A stretch of 64,000 nucleotides of DNA from an uncultured Thermoanaerobaculia bacterium (GTDB lineage: Bacteria; Acidobacteriota; Thermoanaerobaculia; Multivoradales; Multivoraceae): positions 372,001 to 436,000 of the forward strand of contig OX638294.1 in NCBI GenBank assembly GCA_951812325.1, written 5' to 3'. Position numbers and translations under genes: made by a program. The notes under the pieces were generated by a model. The model was given only the letters and a program-made list of their open reading frames with translations. It did no database searches and was not told where the DNA came from. This document shows, in pieces, positions 36,361-45,377 of this stretch (position 1 is its first letter; every line of letters starts with the position of its first letter).

Positions 36361-37100
36361 AGCGTGAACTCGGCGCCGAGGTAGATCTTCCTGACGGTCG
36401 GATCGGCCGACAGCTCGGTTGGCGTGCCGGTGCGGAGAATCCTGCCGTCGTTGATGATGTAGGCCCGGTCGGTGATCCTGAGCGTTTCTCGCACGTTGTG
36501 ATCCGTGATCAGGACACCGATGCCCATGTCGCGGAGCTGCCGAATGATCGCCTGGATGTCGAGTACGGCGATCGGATCGATGCCGGCGAACGGCTCGTCG
36601 AGAAGAATGAAGCTGGGGCTGATCGCGAGTGCGCGGGCAATCTCGAGCCGGCGGCGCTCGCCGCCGGAGAGCTGATTCCCCTTCGAGCGCCGCACGGCGG
36701 CGAGATCGAAGTCCCCGATCAACTGGTTGATCCGGCGCCGCTGCTCGGCCCGCCCCAGGCCGAGTGTCTCGAACACCGCACGGAGGTTGCCCTCCACGGA
36801 AAGCCGCCTGAACACCGAGGCCTCCTGCGGCAGATAGCTGACGCCCTGCTGCGCGCGCAGATACATGGGAAGGTCGGTGATGTCGACGTCGTCGAAGAAG
36901 ACCCTGCCGCCGTCGGGCCGGGTCAGGCCCACGACCATGTAGAACGTGGTGGTCTTGCCGGCCCCATTCGGCCCGAGCAGACCCACGACTTCACCCTGAC
37001 GGACCTCGATCGACACGTCATCGACGACCGGTCGGCCCCGATAGACCTTCCGTACATCCTGCGTGCGGATGCGATGGCCCGGAACGGACCTCTCGTTCAC
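36357..37100 (-). CDS. lptB: LPS export ABC ATPase LptB
   Basis: Cytoplasmic ATPase driving lipopolysaccharide extraction, 247 aa. Walker A is [17 protein letters not shown], the signature [16 protein letters not shown] and Walker [17 protein letters not shown], with the switch His in [12 protein letters not shown]. The pattern [18 protein letters not shown] is typical of LptB over other ABC ATPases. The TAG stop (36357-36359) lies inside the terminus of a dispersed repeat. The start overlaps the upstream LptC/LptA-like gene by ATGA-type overlap. lptC/A-lptB-rpoN-ptsN order is the standard proteobacterial synteny. Confidence 0.97.
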   Translation of the reverse strand: MNERSVPGHRIRTQDVRKVYRGRPVVDDVSIEVRQGEVVGLLGPNGAGKTTTFYMVVGLTRPDGGRVFFDDVDITDLPMYLRAQQGVSYLPQEASVFRRLSVEGNLRAVFETLGLGRAEQRRRINQLIGDFDLAAVRRSKGNQLSGGERRRLEIARALAISPSFILLDEPFAGIDPIAVLDIQAIIRQLRDMGIGVLITDHNVRETLRITDRAYIINDGRILRTGTPTELSADPTVRKIYLGAEFTL

Positions 37101-39403
37101 GGGCTGCCGGCTCCGGCAGCCGCACCTGCGGACGGCCCGATTTCGTAGCGGCCCTCATCGAGCCGGTAGACCACACGCGAGCCTCTCAGGAGATCGCCTC
37201 CGGTGTGGATGACCACGGCGCCGCTGAGCCGGATCAGCCCCTCCCCCACGACATGAACGGCTCGGTCGGCGGTGGCTGACGTCTCCTGCGCGACATCCCG
37301 AAGTCGGGCCCCCAGGCAGTACAGCGCCCTCGTCCGGACGTCCCCCGTCTCATCGGCCCCTGCCGCTGCCGCCGCTGCCTCGACCGTCAGCTCGTCGCAG
37401 TCGAGGCGCTGGTCCCCCAACGAGGCCGAGGCATCGCCGCTGTACCGCAACTCGCCAGCGTCCTCCGAGAAGACCATCCTCTCGGAGACCACGAGCCATT
37501 CCTCCCCGGGCGCCCTGACCTCCGACCCGCCGGCGCCCGCCGGCCCGAGCTCCGGCGCCGGTCGCCAGATCGTGCGTACGCCGCCGGTCGCCACCAGACG
37601 CCTGCGGTCGCCGCTGACCTGCAGCTGCGCGGCCGCAAGATGGTACTCCCCGACGACCGCCTCGACCTTGCCCCGGAACCGGCTGCCGTCCTCGTCGCAG
37701 ACCAGAGCCTCCCGCGAACGGATCGTCCATGGAACATCCGCCGCATCTGCGCCGGCAAACGGCAGCGGACCTCCCTGGGCTTCGTCTGCGCCCTGAAAGG
37801 TGATCACCACGCCCCCACTCGCTTCGGAGCAGGCAGCGGCCTGATCGAACACCGTGCGGGGCGCCTCGAGTTGTCCATCGGCAAGGACGAGTCTTCCCGG
37901 CTCGCCGTGGAACACCGCCCTCCCGGTCACCGGATCGATCGTGGCGCGGTCGGCGAACGCACGGACCGGGTCCCGGCTCCGATCCGTCAGTTTCACGTTG
38001 TCTTCGAGGACCAGCTCCGTCAAGGCCCCGTCGCTGTCGAAGTGGCCGCGGGCGACCCTGCCCGAAGCGACGCGCAGAGGCCGTTTCCGCTCGGGTACCT
38101 GTTCGTCGAGCACGACCCTTACCCGCGCTTCGAACCCGGATGGCGCGCCGCCTTCGAAGTCCAGGGCGAGAACCTGTGCCCGAACCCGCCTCCGGGCCCC
38201 GGCGCCGTAGTCGATTCGCAGCACGCCCGGACGACCCCGGTTCGAACCGCTCAGCAGCAGACGACTCGGGAGCTGGTTCCGGTCGAAGCCAACGTCCAGC
38301 GCCTCGCCGATCAGGACCAGGGTCGAGCTTTCGGCATCCACCTCGCCGTCCTGCGTCCGGAGCCCGGCGCCGCCGAGAGGCGCCTGCAGCACGATCCCCC
38401 CCCGCGCCTTGAGGGAGGTCAGCGAATCCGCGGAGTCCCGGTCCATGGCGAGCGTCAGGAAACGGGCTTCAAGGTGGAGAGGACCAAACCGCGTCGTCGT
38501 GCCGCCCCGACCGGTCAGCGTGCCCTCGTGCCATCGATAATCCAGCCTGTCGCCGGTCACGGACAGCGGCTCGGGCGCCTGTCCGAACTCCATCGTGGCG
38601 TCGCCGGCAGCCCTCATCCGCCCCTCTCGCCATCGGTACTCCAACGTCTCCGAGGTCAGGGCCAGCGGCTGCGGAGCATCCCCCGTTTCGCGCCTCAGGG
38701 CGGTCCCGGTCGTCCGCACGCCGCCACCGAGGTTCGCGACCTCCCGGCGGAAATTGACACGCAGACCGTCCCCGATCGCCGTCATGCCCCCAAACACGAT
38801 CCGGCTGTCGTCCGCCGCCGTCAGAATCATGCCGCCTTCGGCCAGGTCCATCCAGTCGGTCCGGACAGTCAGCCCGTTCGTCCCCTCCAGGGAAACGGAC
38901 CCCTCCAGATGGGCCGCGTTCGAGACCTCGTTGTACGTCGCGCGATCGGCGCGCAGGCGGTAGTGGTCCTCGCCGCGCGGATAGTCTACCTTGACCTCCC
39001 TGAGCAGGACGTTGCCCTGGTCATCGGAACTCGTCCGGGCGCCGCGAATGCGGAACACCTCCATGCCTTCACGCTCGAGCGTCGATTCGAACTGCTCAGC
39101 GCTGATCTGAACCGTTTCTTCGCCCGCCACCGCGGCCCCCGCCACATCCGCGGCCTCCTCGGCAGCCTCGTCGGCGACCACGGCGGTCCCCTGCGTTCGG
39201 CCACTGAGGAAGATCGAGGCCAGGCCGCCCAGCCCGGCAATCAGCAGGACGAGCAGAAAGGCCCTCAGAAGCCGGGTGCGCACTTGCCGCCGGCGGCCAA
39301 GGAGCACGTCTCGCCGGCCGCCCGGCCGGTAGACCGAGTCCCGGCGGTCCGTTGCGAACGAAGGAGAACTTCCGTCGGCGCCGGGGGGCGTCTCGGTGCT
39401 CAT
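37097..39403 (-). CDS. Very long LptC-LptA-like periplasmic bridge protein
   Basis: A 768-aa protein in the lptC-lptA position. A short basic cytoplasmic N-terminus precedes one membrane helix (about residues 45-66, [20 protein letters not shown]), then an Ala/Glu linker. An LptC-like domain follows (about 110-235: [58 protein letters not shown]). The remaining about 500 residues repeat OstA/LptA-like strand patterns ([59 protein letters not shown] in pattern, [20 protein letters not shown]). LptC is normally about 190 aa and LptA about 180, so this could supply several jellyroll modules in one chain. Domain borders are by eye. Confidence 0.85.
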   Translation of the reverse strand: MSTETPPGADGSSPSFATDRRDSVYRPGGRRDVLLGRRRQVRTRLLRAFLLVLLIAGLGGLASIFLSGRTQGTAVVADEAAEEAADVAGAAVAGEETVQISAEQFESTLEREGMEVFRIRGARTSSDDQGNVLLREVKVDYPRGEDHYRLRADRATYNEVSNAAHLEGSVSLEGTNGLTVRTDWMDLAEGGMILTAADDSRIVFGGMTAIGDGLRVNFRREVANLGGGVRTTGTALRRETGDAPQPLALTSETLEYRWREGRMRAAGDATMEFGQAPEPLSVTGDRLDYRWHEGTLTGRGGTTTRFGPLHLEARFLTLAMDRDSADSLTSLKARGGIVLQAPLGGAGLRTQDGEVDAESSTLVLIGEALDVGFDRNQLPSRLLLSGSNRGRPGVLRIDYGAGARRRVRAQVLALDFEGGAPSGFEARVRVVLDEQVPERKRPLRVASGRVARGHFDSDGALTELVLEDNVKLTDRSRDPVRAFADRATIDPVTGRAVFHGEPGRLVLADGQLEAPRTVFDQAAACSEASGGVVITFQGADEAQGGPLPFAGADAADVPWTIRSREALVCDEDGSRFRGKVEAVVGEYHLAAAQLQVSGDRRRLVATGGVRTIWRPAPELGPAGAGGSEVRAPGEEWLVVSERMVFSEDAGELRYSGDASASLGDQRLDCDELTVEAAAAAAGADETGDVRTRALYCLGARLRDVAQETSATADRAVHVVGEGLIRLSGAVVIHTGGDLLRGSRVVYRLDEGRYEIGPSAGAAAGAGSP

Positions 39404-39412
39404 TGGCGAAGT

Positions 39413-41161
39413 CTACCCGGCGCCGCCTGCGGCGCTCTGCGGGTCGTCTGCGATCGGCCTGGCGTCTTCCACCCGGACCACGGGACCATCGGCATAGCGG
39501 TCCCATTCCAGCTCCCCGAGCACCTCGAAGAGGCCGTCGAAGCTGGCCTTGCGTTTCCTCCAGCCCCAGCCGAGCAACTGCAGCGGGCTGCCGGTGTCCG
39601 AACCCCGACTTCCCGCCCGCCTGACCCGCAGCTTGACGTGGTCCTTGCCGAACTCGCGCACCGGGCCGCTGCGCTCCAGAGGACGCAGCCGGATCAGGGG
39701 TCGTCGGTTCGCCTCGCCATGCGGCTCCAACTGCGCCAGCTGGCGCAGGAGACCCAGCCCGACCCGTTCGGGCGGGAGGTCCAGCTCGTACTCCCGGCGC
39801 CGCACGAGCAATTCCGCGCGCCAGTGCGCCGCCGCCTCCAGGTCCGCCTTCAGGGCCGGCAGTTCGGACACCTTCACCGACAGGCCGATCGCCTGGGGGT
39901 GCCCTCCGAAACGTTCCATCCGCGCCTTGAAACCGGCCATGAAGGAGTGCAGGTCGAGACGCGGGATGCTGCGGCCTGAGCCGGCGCCGGTTTCGCCCTC
40001 GACTCCAAGCAGGATGACCGGGCGGTGCAACTCGCGGGCGAGCCGTCCGGCCGCGATGCCCACGACGCCCCGGTGCCACTCCGGACTCCAGGCGACGAGG
40101 ATACCGGGACGCCGATCGTCGGCCGAGAGGACTTCGGTGGCCTGCTCCACGACCTTGCGTTCTTCCGCCTGACGCTGTCGGTTCAGGGAGTCGAGCTGTG
40201 CCGCGAGGCGAGCCGCCTGGACCCGGTCCCGGGCAAGCAGCAGATCAAGCGCGAGATCGGCGCTCGCCAGGCGGCCGGCGGCATTGAGCCGCGGCCCCAA
40301 CCGAAAGGCGACCTCCGTCGAAGACACCGCGCCCTCGACGCGGGCGACCCGCATCAGCGCCCGGAGCCCCGGAGACCGTGACTTCGCCAACGCCTGCAGG
40401 CCGAGCGCGGCGATGACGCGGTTCTCGCCCACCAGCGGAACCACATCCGTGATCGTTCCCAGGCAGGCCACGCGCAACAGCGCCGCCAGCGGTTCCTCGC
40501 GGCCGCTCCGGCGAAAGAGTGCCTGCGCCAGCTTGAACGCAAGTCCGGCGCCGCACAGGTCGCGGAAGGGGTAGGTACAGCCATCCTGCAGAGGATTGAC
40601 CTGGATCGCCCGGGACGGAAAATCACTGCCCGGCAGGTGATGGTCGGTCACGACGACGTCCATTCCCTGCCTGATCGCCTCCTCCACCGCCTCGTTCGAG
40701 GTCGTGCCGCAGTCCACGGTGACGATCAGCGAGGCGCCGGCGCGTTTCGCCTTCCTGACCTGAACGAGCTGAAAGCCGTATCCCTCGGTCAACCGGTTGG
40801 GAAGGATCGGAACAACCTCGGCATTCAGAGCGCCCAGGACGGCGGTGAGCAGCGCGCAGGCGCTGACTCCGTCGGCATCGTAATCCCCCACGACGGCGAT
40901 CGTGCCGCGGTCGCGGCAGACGGCGAGCACCCGCTCGGTTGCCGCTTCCATTCCGCGTAGCAGGAAGGGATCGTGCAAGCCGCGGCGGTGCGGTTCAAGG
41001 AACGTCTCCGCATCTGCCGCCGTTGCCACTCCTCTGCGGGCAAGCAGAGCGGCAAGCGTCCCGTACCCAGCCGCCTGAAGGTGTCCCGCGGCCTCGGGAA
41101 CCGGCTTCTCCACCCACTCCACCCGCTGTTCGCGGCGGGCGTCCTGCTCCGTGACGGTCAC
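39413..41161 (-). CDS. recJ: Single-stranded-DNA-specific exonuclease RecJ
   Basis: 5'-3' exonuclease of recombination and repair, 582 aa. The DHH phosphoesterase core has VVGDYDADGVSACALL, VTVDCGTTSNEAVEE and VVTDHHLPGSDFPSRA. FRLGPRLNAAGRL follows, and the DHHA1 domain shows GIAAGRLARELHRPVILL, FGGHPQAIGL and an OB-fold-like end. GTG 41161 overlaps the priA stop (GTGA) and is followed by a sequence that leads directly into the family N-terminus; the longer upstream frame is a shadow within priA. priA-recJ overlap suggests a replication-restart/repair operon. Confidence 0.95.
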   Translation of the reverse strand: MTVTEQDARREQRVEWVEKPVPEAAGHLQAAGYGTLAALLARRGVATAADAETFLEPHRRGLHDPFLLRGMEAATERVLAVCRDRGTIAVVGDYDADGVSACALLTAVLGALNAEVVPILPNRLTEGYGFQLVQVRKAKRAGASLIVTVDCGTTSNEAVEEAIRQGMDVVVTDHHLPGSDFPSRAIQVNPLQDGCTYPFRDLCGAGLAFKLAQALFRRSGREEPLAALLRVACLGTITDVVPLVGENRVIAALGLQALAKSRSPGLRALMRVARVEGAVSSTEVAFRLGPRLNAAGRLASADLALDLLLARDRVQAARLAAQLDSLNRQRQAEERKVVEQATEVLSADDRRPGILVAWSPEWHRGVVGIAAGRLARELHRPVILLGVEGETGAGSGRSIPRLDLHSFMAGFKARMERFGGHPQAIGLSVKVSELPALKADLEAAAHWRAELLVRRREYELDLPPERVGLGLLRQLAQLEPHGEANRRPLIRLRPLERSGPVREFGKDHVKLRVRRAGSRGSDTGSPLQLLGWGWRKRKASFDGLFEVLGELEWDRYADGPVVRVEDARPIADDPQSAAGGAG

Positions 41162-43602
41162 ATCAGATCCTGAGGGTCCACGTCGACTGTCAGGTCGGCA
41201 GCCGGCGCCGGTACGACGGCCCGAGCCAGCCGCCGGATGTCTGCACCGCTGGCGGAGCGCATGAGAAACTGGAACCGCCAGAAGCCCTTGAGGCGCTCGA
41301 GCGGCGCCGGCGCCGGCCCCGAGAAGCGGACGCCCGCTGCCAGCGCGTGGACCCGGGCAGCCCCCGCGATGTCCCTGATCCGCTCCCAACCGCGTTCACG
41401 GTTGCGATCACGGACCACGACCTGGACCATGCGGCTGAACGGGGGGTAGTGGAACAGTCGGCGAAAGCGCATCTCCTGGCTCGCGAAGGCCTCGTCGTCT
41501 CCGTGGAGTACCGCCTTGATCGCGTAGTGGTCGGGATGGTACGTCTGGATCACGAACCGGCCCGGCTGTTCCCCGCGCCCGGCGCGTCCGGCGAGCTGCG
41601 TGAGCAACGCGTAGCTGCGTTCCGCAGCGCGAAAGTCCGGGAATCCGAGATAGGAGTCCGCGGTAAGCACCGCGGCGAGCGCAACGGCGGGGAAGTGGTG
41701 TCCCTTGGACACCATCTGGGTGCCGACCAGGATCTGTGTCCTGCCGCCGCGAAACCTCTCCAGGACGGCGGCCGGCCCGCCGACGCGCCGGGTCGCGTCC
41801 CGGTCCAGCACGTCCACGACAGCGCCTGGAAACCGCGCCTGGACTTCCTCCTCCACCCTCTCCGTGCCGGCGCCAATCGGCTGCAACGCGTCCTCACCGC
41901 AAGCCGGGCACAGGCGCGGCGCGTTCTCGCGGGCGCCGCAGTAGTGGCACATCAGTCTGCTCTCCCGGCGGTGAAAGCTCTTGGGCAGGCCACAATCCTC
42001 GCAGGGCATGTTCTCGCCGCAGGCTCGACAGAGCAGTTGCGGCGAGTAGCCCCGCCGGTTGCGCAGCAGGATGACCTGCTCTCCCCGCTCCAGGCTATGC
42101 GTGATCTGGTCGACCAGTACCTCCGAGAAGGCCACGTCCCCTGGTCGACGGGGGCCGCTGGCCTCCTTGCGGAGATCGACCAGGATCGGTTCCGGAAGCG
42201 AGCCCGACCCGACCCTGGCGGTGAGCCGGAGGTGACGGTACCGGCTGCGCTCGACATTCAGACGTGTTTCGAGACTCGGTGTCGCCGAGACCAGCACCGC
42301 GGCCGCGGCGCACGAGCGGGCTCGCACCAGGGCCATGTCCCGGCCGCTGTACTGCGGACGGGTGTCCTGTTTGTATGCCGCGTCCTGCTCCTCGTCCACG
42401 ACGACCAGGCCCAGATCCCGGACGGGAGCAAAGACCGCCGACCGGGGACCTACCACGACGCGGCACTCGCCGCTGCGGATACGCGTCCATTCCTGATGTC
42501 GCTCCGCGCTGCCGAGGTTCGAGTGCAGGAGGGCGACCAGGTCGCCGAAACGCTGCCTCAGCGCCCGCGCCAGCGCCGGCACCAGGGCGATCTCCGGTAC
42601 GAGCACGACGACGGACCGGTCCTCTTCCAACGCCGCGGCAGCCGCCCGGAGGTAGACCTCTGTCTTTCCCGACCCGGTCATGCCGCCGAGAAAACAGGGC
42701 CGGAACTGCCGGCTCCTTACCGCGGTGACGAGTTCGTCGGCGGCCACAGCCTGGTCCCGGCGCAGCTCGATCGGCTTCGGCTCGCCATCAACGGCCAGCT
42801 GATGGCGCGCCAGGTCCAGGGTCTCGATCTGGGTGAAGGAGCGGAGAACGCCAAGTCGGACGAGCCGTCGAACCACCGCAGCCGACGCACCGATTCCGGA
42901 ACGCAACTCCTCCAGTGTCGCCGGCCGTTTCAGTTCCGAGAGGTAGTCGACCACGAGACGACCCACCGGCGACCGACCGCAGGCCTGAAGCTGGGCGTCG
43001 CGGTCCCCGGCCGGCAACTCGACCGCGGCTCGGTAGCGGGAACTCCGGCTGCCGGACTCGTGGAGGCGCATCCGGCCGCTCTCCCGCCAGCTCTCGATCC
43101 GCTCGAAGAGCGTCGCCTCTCCCAGCTCCTCCCAGATCGCCGCCAGCGTCAGCCGACCTCGATCCAGGAGCAGACGCTGCAGGGCCTGACTCCTCGGATC
43201 ACGGCAATCGGCGAGAGCGCCGCGGTTGGTGAGTTCCGCGCGCGCGTCGCCCCAGCCGGGGAGCCGACCGGGGATCATGTTCCTCAGCACTTCGCCGATC
43301 GGCGCCAGGTAGTAGGAGGACGCGAAACGGGCCAGCTCCATCAGATCGTCGGGCAGGACCGGTTCCAGATCAACCACCGATTCGATCGGCCGCAGTTGGG
43401 TTTCGACCTCGGCCGGAGGGTGAGCGGGAAGGCCCACGATCCAGCCTGTGACGCGGCGCTTCCCCACCGGCACCCGCGCGCGGACGCCGACCCGCACCAG
43501 GCCGCTCCAACGCCCGGGTACGCTGTAGGTCAGAGGATCCGGCAGCGGCAGCGGCACCGCGACCTCAGCGAACCCGTCGCCGGCCGGGCCGGCGCTATCC
43601 AG
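41158..43602 (-). CDS. priA: Primosomal replication-restart helicase PriA, probable CTG start
   Basis: DNA helicase that reloads the replisome at stalled forks. Motifs are Walker A GGMTGSGKTEVYLRAA, DEEQDAAYKQDTRPQYSGRD (split), SATPSLET, LLRNRRGYSP, and the two-zinc Cys cluster CRACGENMPCEDCG with CHYCG and CPACGE; GTQMVSKGHHFP and LAGRAGRGE complete the helicase. The first canonical start in frame is GTG 43557, but the conserved PriA N-terminal strand (FAEVAVPLPLP; compare VAHVALPVPLP of E. coli) is encoded just before it. The only start-like codon there is CTG 43602, which overlaps the upstream TAG (CTGGATAG). I therefore extend to 43602, with low certainty for the exact start. Confidence 0.93.
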   Translation of the reverse strand: MDSAGPAGDGFAEVAVPLPLPDPLTYSVPGRWSGLVRVGVRARVPVGKRRVTGWIVGLPAHPPAEVETQLRPIESVVDLEPVLPDDLMELARFASSYYLAPIGEVLRNMIPGRLPGWGDARAELTNRGALADCRDPRSQALQRLLLDRGRLTLAAIWEELGEATLFERIESWRESGRMRLHESGSRSSRYRAAVELPAGDRDAQLQACGRSPVGRLVVDYLSELKRPATLEELRSGIGASAAVVRRLVRLGVLRSFTQIETLDLARHQLAVDGEPKPIELRRDQAVAADELVTAVRSRQFRPCFLGGMTGSGKTEVYLRAAAAALEEDRSVVVLVPEIALVPALARALRQRFGDLVALLHSNLGSAERHQEWTRIRSGECRVVVGPRSAVFAPVRDLGLVVVDEEQDAAYKQDTRPQYSGRDMALVRARSCAAAAVLVSATPSLETRLNVERSRYRHLRLTARVGSGSLPEPILVDLRKEASGPRRPGDVAFSEVLVDQITHSLERGEQVILLRNRRGYSPQLLCRACGENMPCEDCGLPKSFHRRESRLMCHYCGARENAPRLCPACGEDALQPIGAGTERVEEEVQARFPGAVVDVLDRDATRRVGGPAAVLERFRGGRTQILVGTQMVSKGHHFPAVALAAVLTADSYLGFPDFRAAERSYALLTQLAGRAGRGEQPGRFVIQTYHPDHYAIKAVLHGDDEAFASQEMRFRRLFHYPPFSRMVQVVVRDRNRERGWERIRDIAGAARVHALAAGVRFSGPAPAPLERLKGFWRFQFLMRSASGADIRRLARAVVPAPAADLTVDVDPQDLM

Positions 43603-43960
43603 CCCCGCCCTCCCCGGCGCAGTTGCCGCACACGCCGGCGGTCAGTTCGGCTTCAGGCACATGCACACCGCAACGCGGACACCGAAGCAGCGCGCCTGCC
43701 GGTTTCGTCCCCGAACTCGCCCGCGGGTCGCGCCCGGAGTGACCGGACGAAGAGTCAGCGGCCGTACCGGGGGCGCTCCGCGTGCCGCCCGTTCTGCGGG
43801 TTCCGGGAGTGGGTGCGGCCGATCGCTGCAACACCTGGAAGAGGCGCAGGAACGAGCGTGCCTCCGCCGCCCGCGGCGACCCCAGGAACCCGCGGACCAT
43901 CCGCGATACCCACATCCATGCCACCAGGAGGGCAATCAGGATGACAAGCAGCCGGGTCAC
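43595..43960 (-). CDS. PP0621-like small membrane protein with zinc-ribbon motif
   Basis: A 121-aa protein with an N-terminal membrane helix (about 3-20, RLLVILIALLVAWMWVSRM), a low-complexity Ser/Thr/Gly/Pro linker, and a C-terminal CPRCGVHVPEAELTAGVCGNC that could bind zinc. The combination helix plus C-xx-CGVH-P matches the uncharacterised PP0621 family of Proteobacteria. Function unknown. The TAG stop overlaps the proposed CTG start of priA, so the two may be co-translated. Confidence 0.75.
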   Translation of the reverse strand: MTRLLVILIALLVAWMWVSRMVRGFLGSPRAAEARSFLRLFQVLQRSAAPTPGTRRTGGTRSAPGTAADSSSGHSGRDPRASSGTKPAGALLRCPRCGVHVPEAELTAGVCGNCAGEGGAG

Positions 43961-44193
43961 GATCTACCTCCGCTCTCACGGCCCGGACGTTTCGGTTGAC
44001 GAATCGGGACGGACACCGAGGAGCCGCGACTTGCCCGTTGACTCTCTTCGCGGCTTCAAAGGCCCGACCGGCCGCAGCCAGACGGAGCCGCCGAACCCGG
44101 CGCCGGCTTCGTGTTCGAACCCGGCCTCCACCTCAGCAGGAGCTGGCGGCGTGGAACCTGCTCCGTCGCGTTCTGCGAGGCCAGTTCCCGGCC

Positions 44194-44715
44194 TCAACTC
44201 GCCTTGGCCCTGGCCTCGGCGATCTTCTCGAGGCTGCCCGTCAGCGCCTCCTCGACCAGCACTTCCGCCTGCTCTTCGCTGATCTTCCGCACGTGCAGAA
44301 CTTCGCTGACGATGAAGTACCTCGCCTTCTCGTACATCTTCTTCTCGCGGAACGAGAGACTCTTCTTCTGGCTCACCAGACGGAGGTTCTTCAGCACCTC
44401 GGCTGCGTCGGTCAGATCACCGGTCCGCATCTTGTCGAGGTTCTGCTTGTAGCGGCCCTTCCAGTCCTTGTAGACGTCGATGTTGCCGTCCTCGATCAAC
44501 GCCAGCAGGTCCTTGATCTCGCGCACCCTGGCCAGACGCCGGAGGCCCACCCGCTCGAGGTTGACCTTGGGCACCATCACCTTGGAGTCGTTCCCCAGCA
44601 CTCGCACGTGGTAGTAGATCTGCTTCTCGCCGCCGTCCGGGGCGCTCTCCGCGATCCGCTCCACCACGCTCACGCCATGGTTGGGGTAAACGACCTTCTC
44701 ACCGACTCGGAACAC
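44194..44715 (-). CDS. carD: CarD/CdnL-family transcriptional regulator
   Basis: RNA-polymerase-binding activator that stabilises open complexes, notably at rRNA promoters; essential in several phyla. The 173-aa protein starts MFRVGEKVVYPNHGVSVVERI, the Tudor-like RNAP-interaction domain. YYHVRVLGNDSKVMVPKVN and the helical DNA-binding domain (KDWKGRYKQNLDKMRTGDL, KKSLSFREKKMYEKARYFIV) complete the family match. GTG 44715 has a G-rich Shine-Dalgarno (AGGGGG) about 8 nt upstream. The 233-bp spacer toward the PP0621-like gene holds no gene I can support. Confidence 0.95.
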   Translation of the reverse strand: MFRVGEKVVYPNHGVSVVERIAESAPDGGEKQIYYHVRVLGNDSKVMVPKVNLERVGLRRLARVREIKDLLALIEDGNIDVYKDWKGRYKQNLDKMRTGDLTDAAEVLKNLRLVSQKKSLSFREKKMYEKARYFIVSEVLHVRKISEEQAEVLVEEALTGSLEKIAEARAKAS

Positions 44716-45103
44716 GCTGAACCCCCTTCACGAACCCCCCTCCGAATACCCATCCGACGCCCATCCGGACACACGATGCGTCCCTGCCTTGGCATACCTC
44801 GCCGGACCTTCCGGGATGGGGCCGCCAGCCGCTGTTCCGGATGTCGCCAAGTGTCAAACGGCCACGCAGTCCGTGGTTGCGGATCCTAGCCGAGAGGCCC
44901 CGCATCGTCAACGTTCATTGCCGTCGCGCGGCCTCCCGGGACGGCTCCGGCAGGAACGGAAGCCCAGCGTCTCGCTGGCGGCGAAGCCCGCCGGCCTTGA
45001 AGGCCTTCCCCAAGAGGGGCTTCCCGCTGGAGCTTGCGCGGTGGCGGTGGTACTCTGCGCCACCGTCGCCAGGAGCATGCGCTCGATGGCGGTTTCCTGC
45101 TCA
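44716..45103. other. 388-bp spacer between divergent carD and tRNA-Leu(CAA)
   Basis: Contains several short hairpins around 44995-45025 (GGCCTTGAAGGCC and CCCCAAGAGGGG are perfect small inverted repeats) and TACTCT at 45051-45056, a possible -10 for the tRNA without a good -35. No coding region supported. Confidence 0.45.
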
Positions 45104-45189
45104 GCCGGAGTGGCGGAATGGCAGACGCAGGGGACTCAAAATCCCCCGCCTTCACGGGCGTGTGGGTTCGACTCCCACCTCCGGCACCA
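45104..45189 (+). tRNA. tRNA-Leu (CAA anticodon)
   Basis: Acceptor GCCGGAG pairs with CTCCGGC. The anticodon stem GGGGA/TCCCC encloses CTCAAAA, giving CAA. A long variable arm and T-loop GTTCGACTC follow. Discriminator A and CCA encoded at 45186-45189. Closely similar to tRNA-Leu(TAA) at 55832-55916. Confidence 0.96.
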
Positions 45190-45377
45190 TCCGCACGGGC
45201 CTCAACCCGACGCCGGGCGCCCGGAGGGTGGGCGCGCGGAGAGCACCGCCCGGCGCCGCGGACCCCACGGATCAACGCCGGGACTCACGCCGCTTCCCGT
45301 CGCCCGCGGCGGCCCCGTACCTGCAACCGGAACCTGTCGCGGCGAACCGGGCCGCCCGTGAGTCCCGCCGGTGGCCG

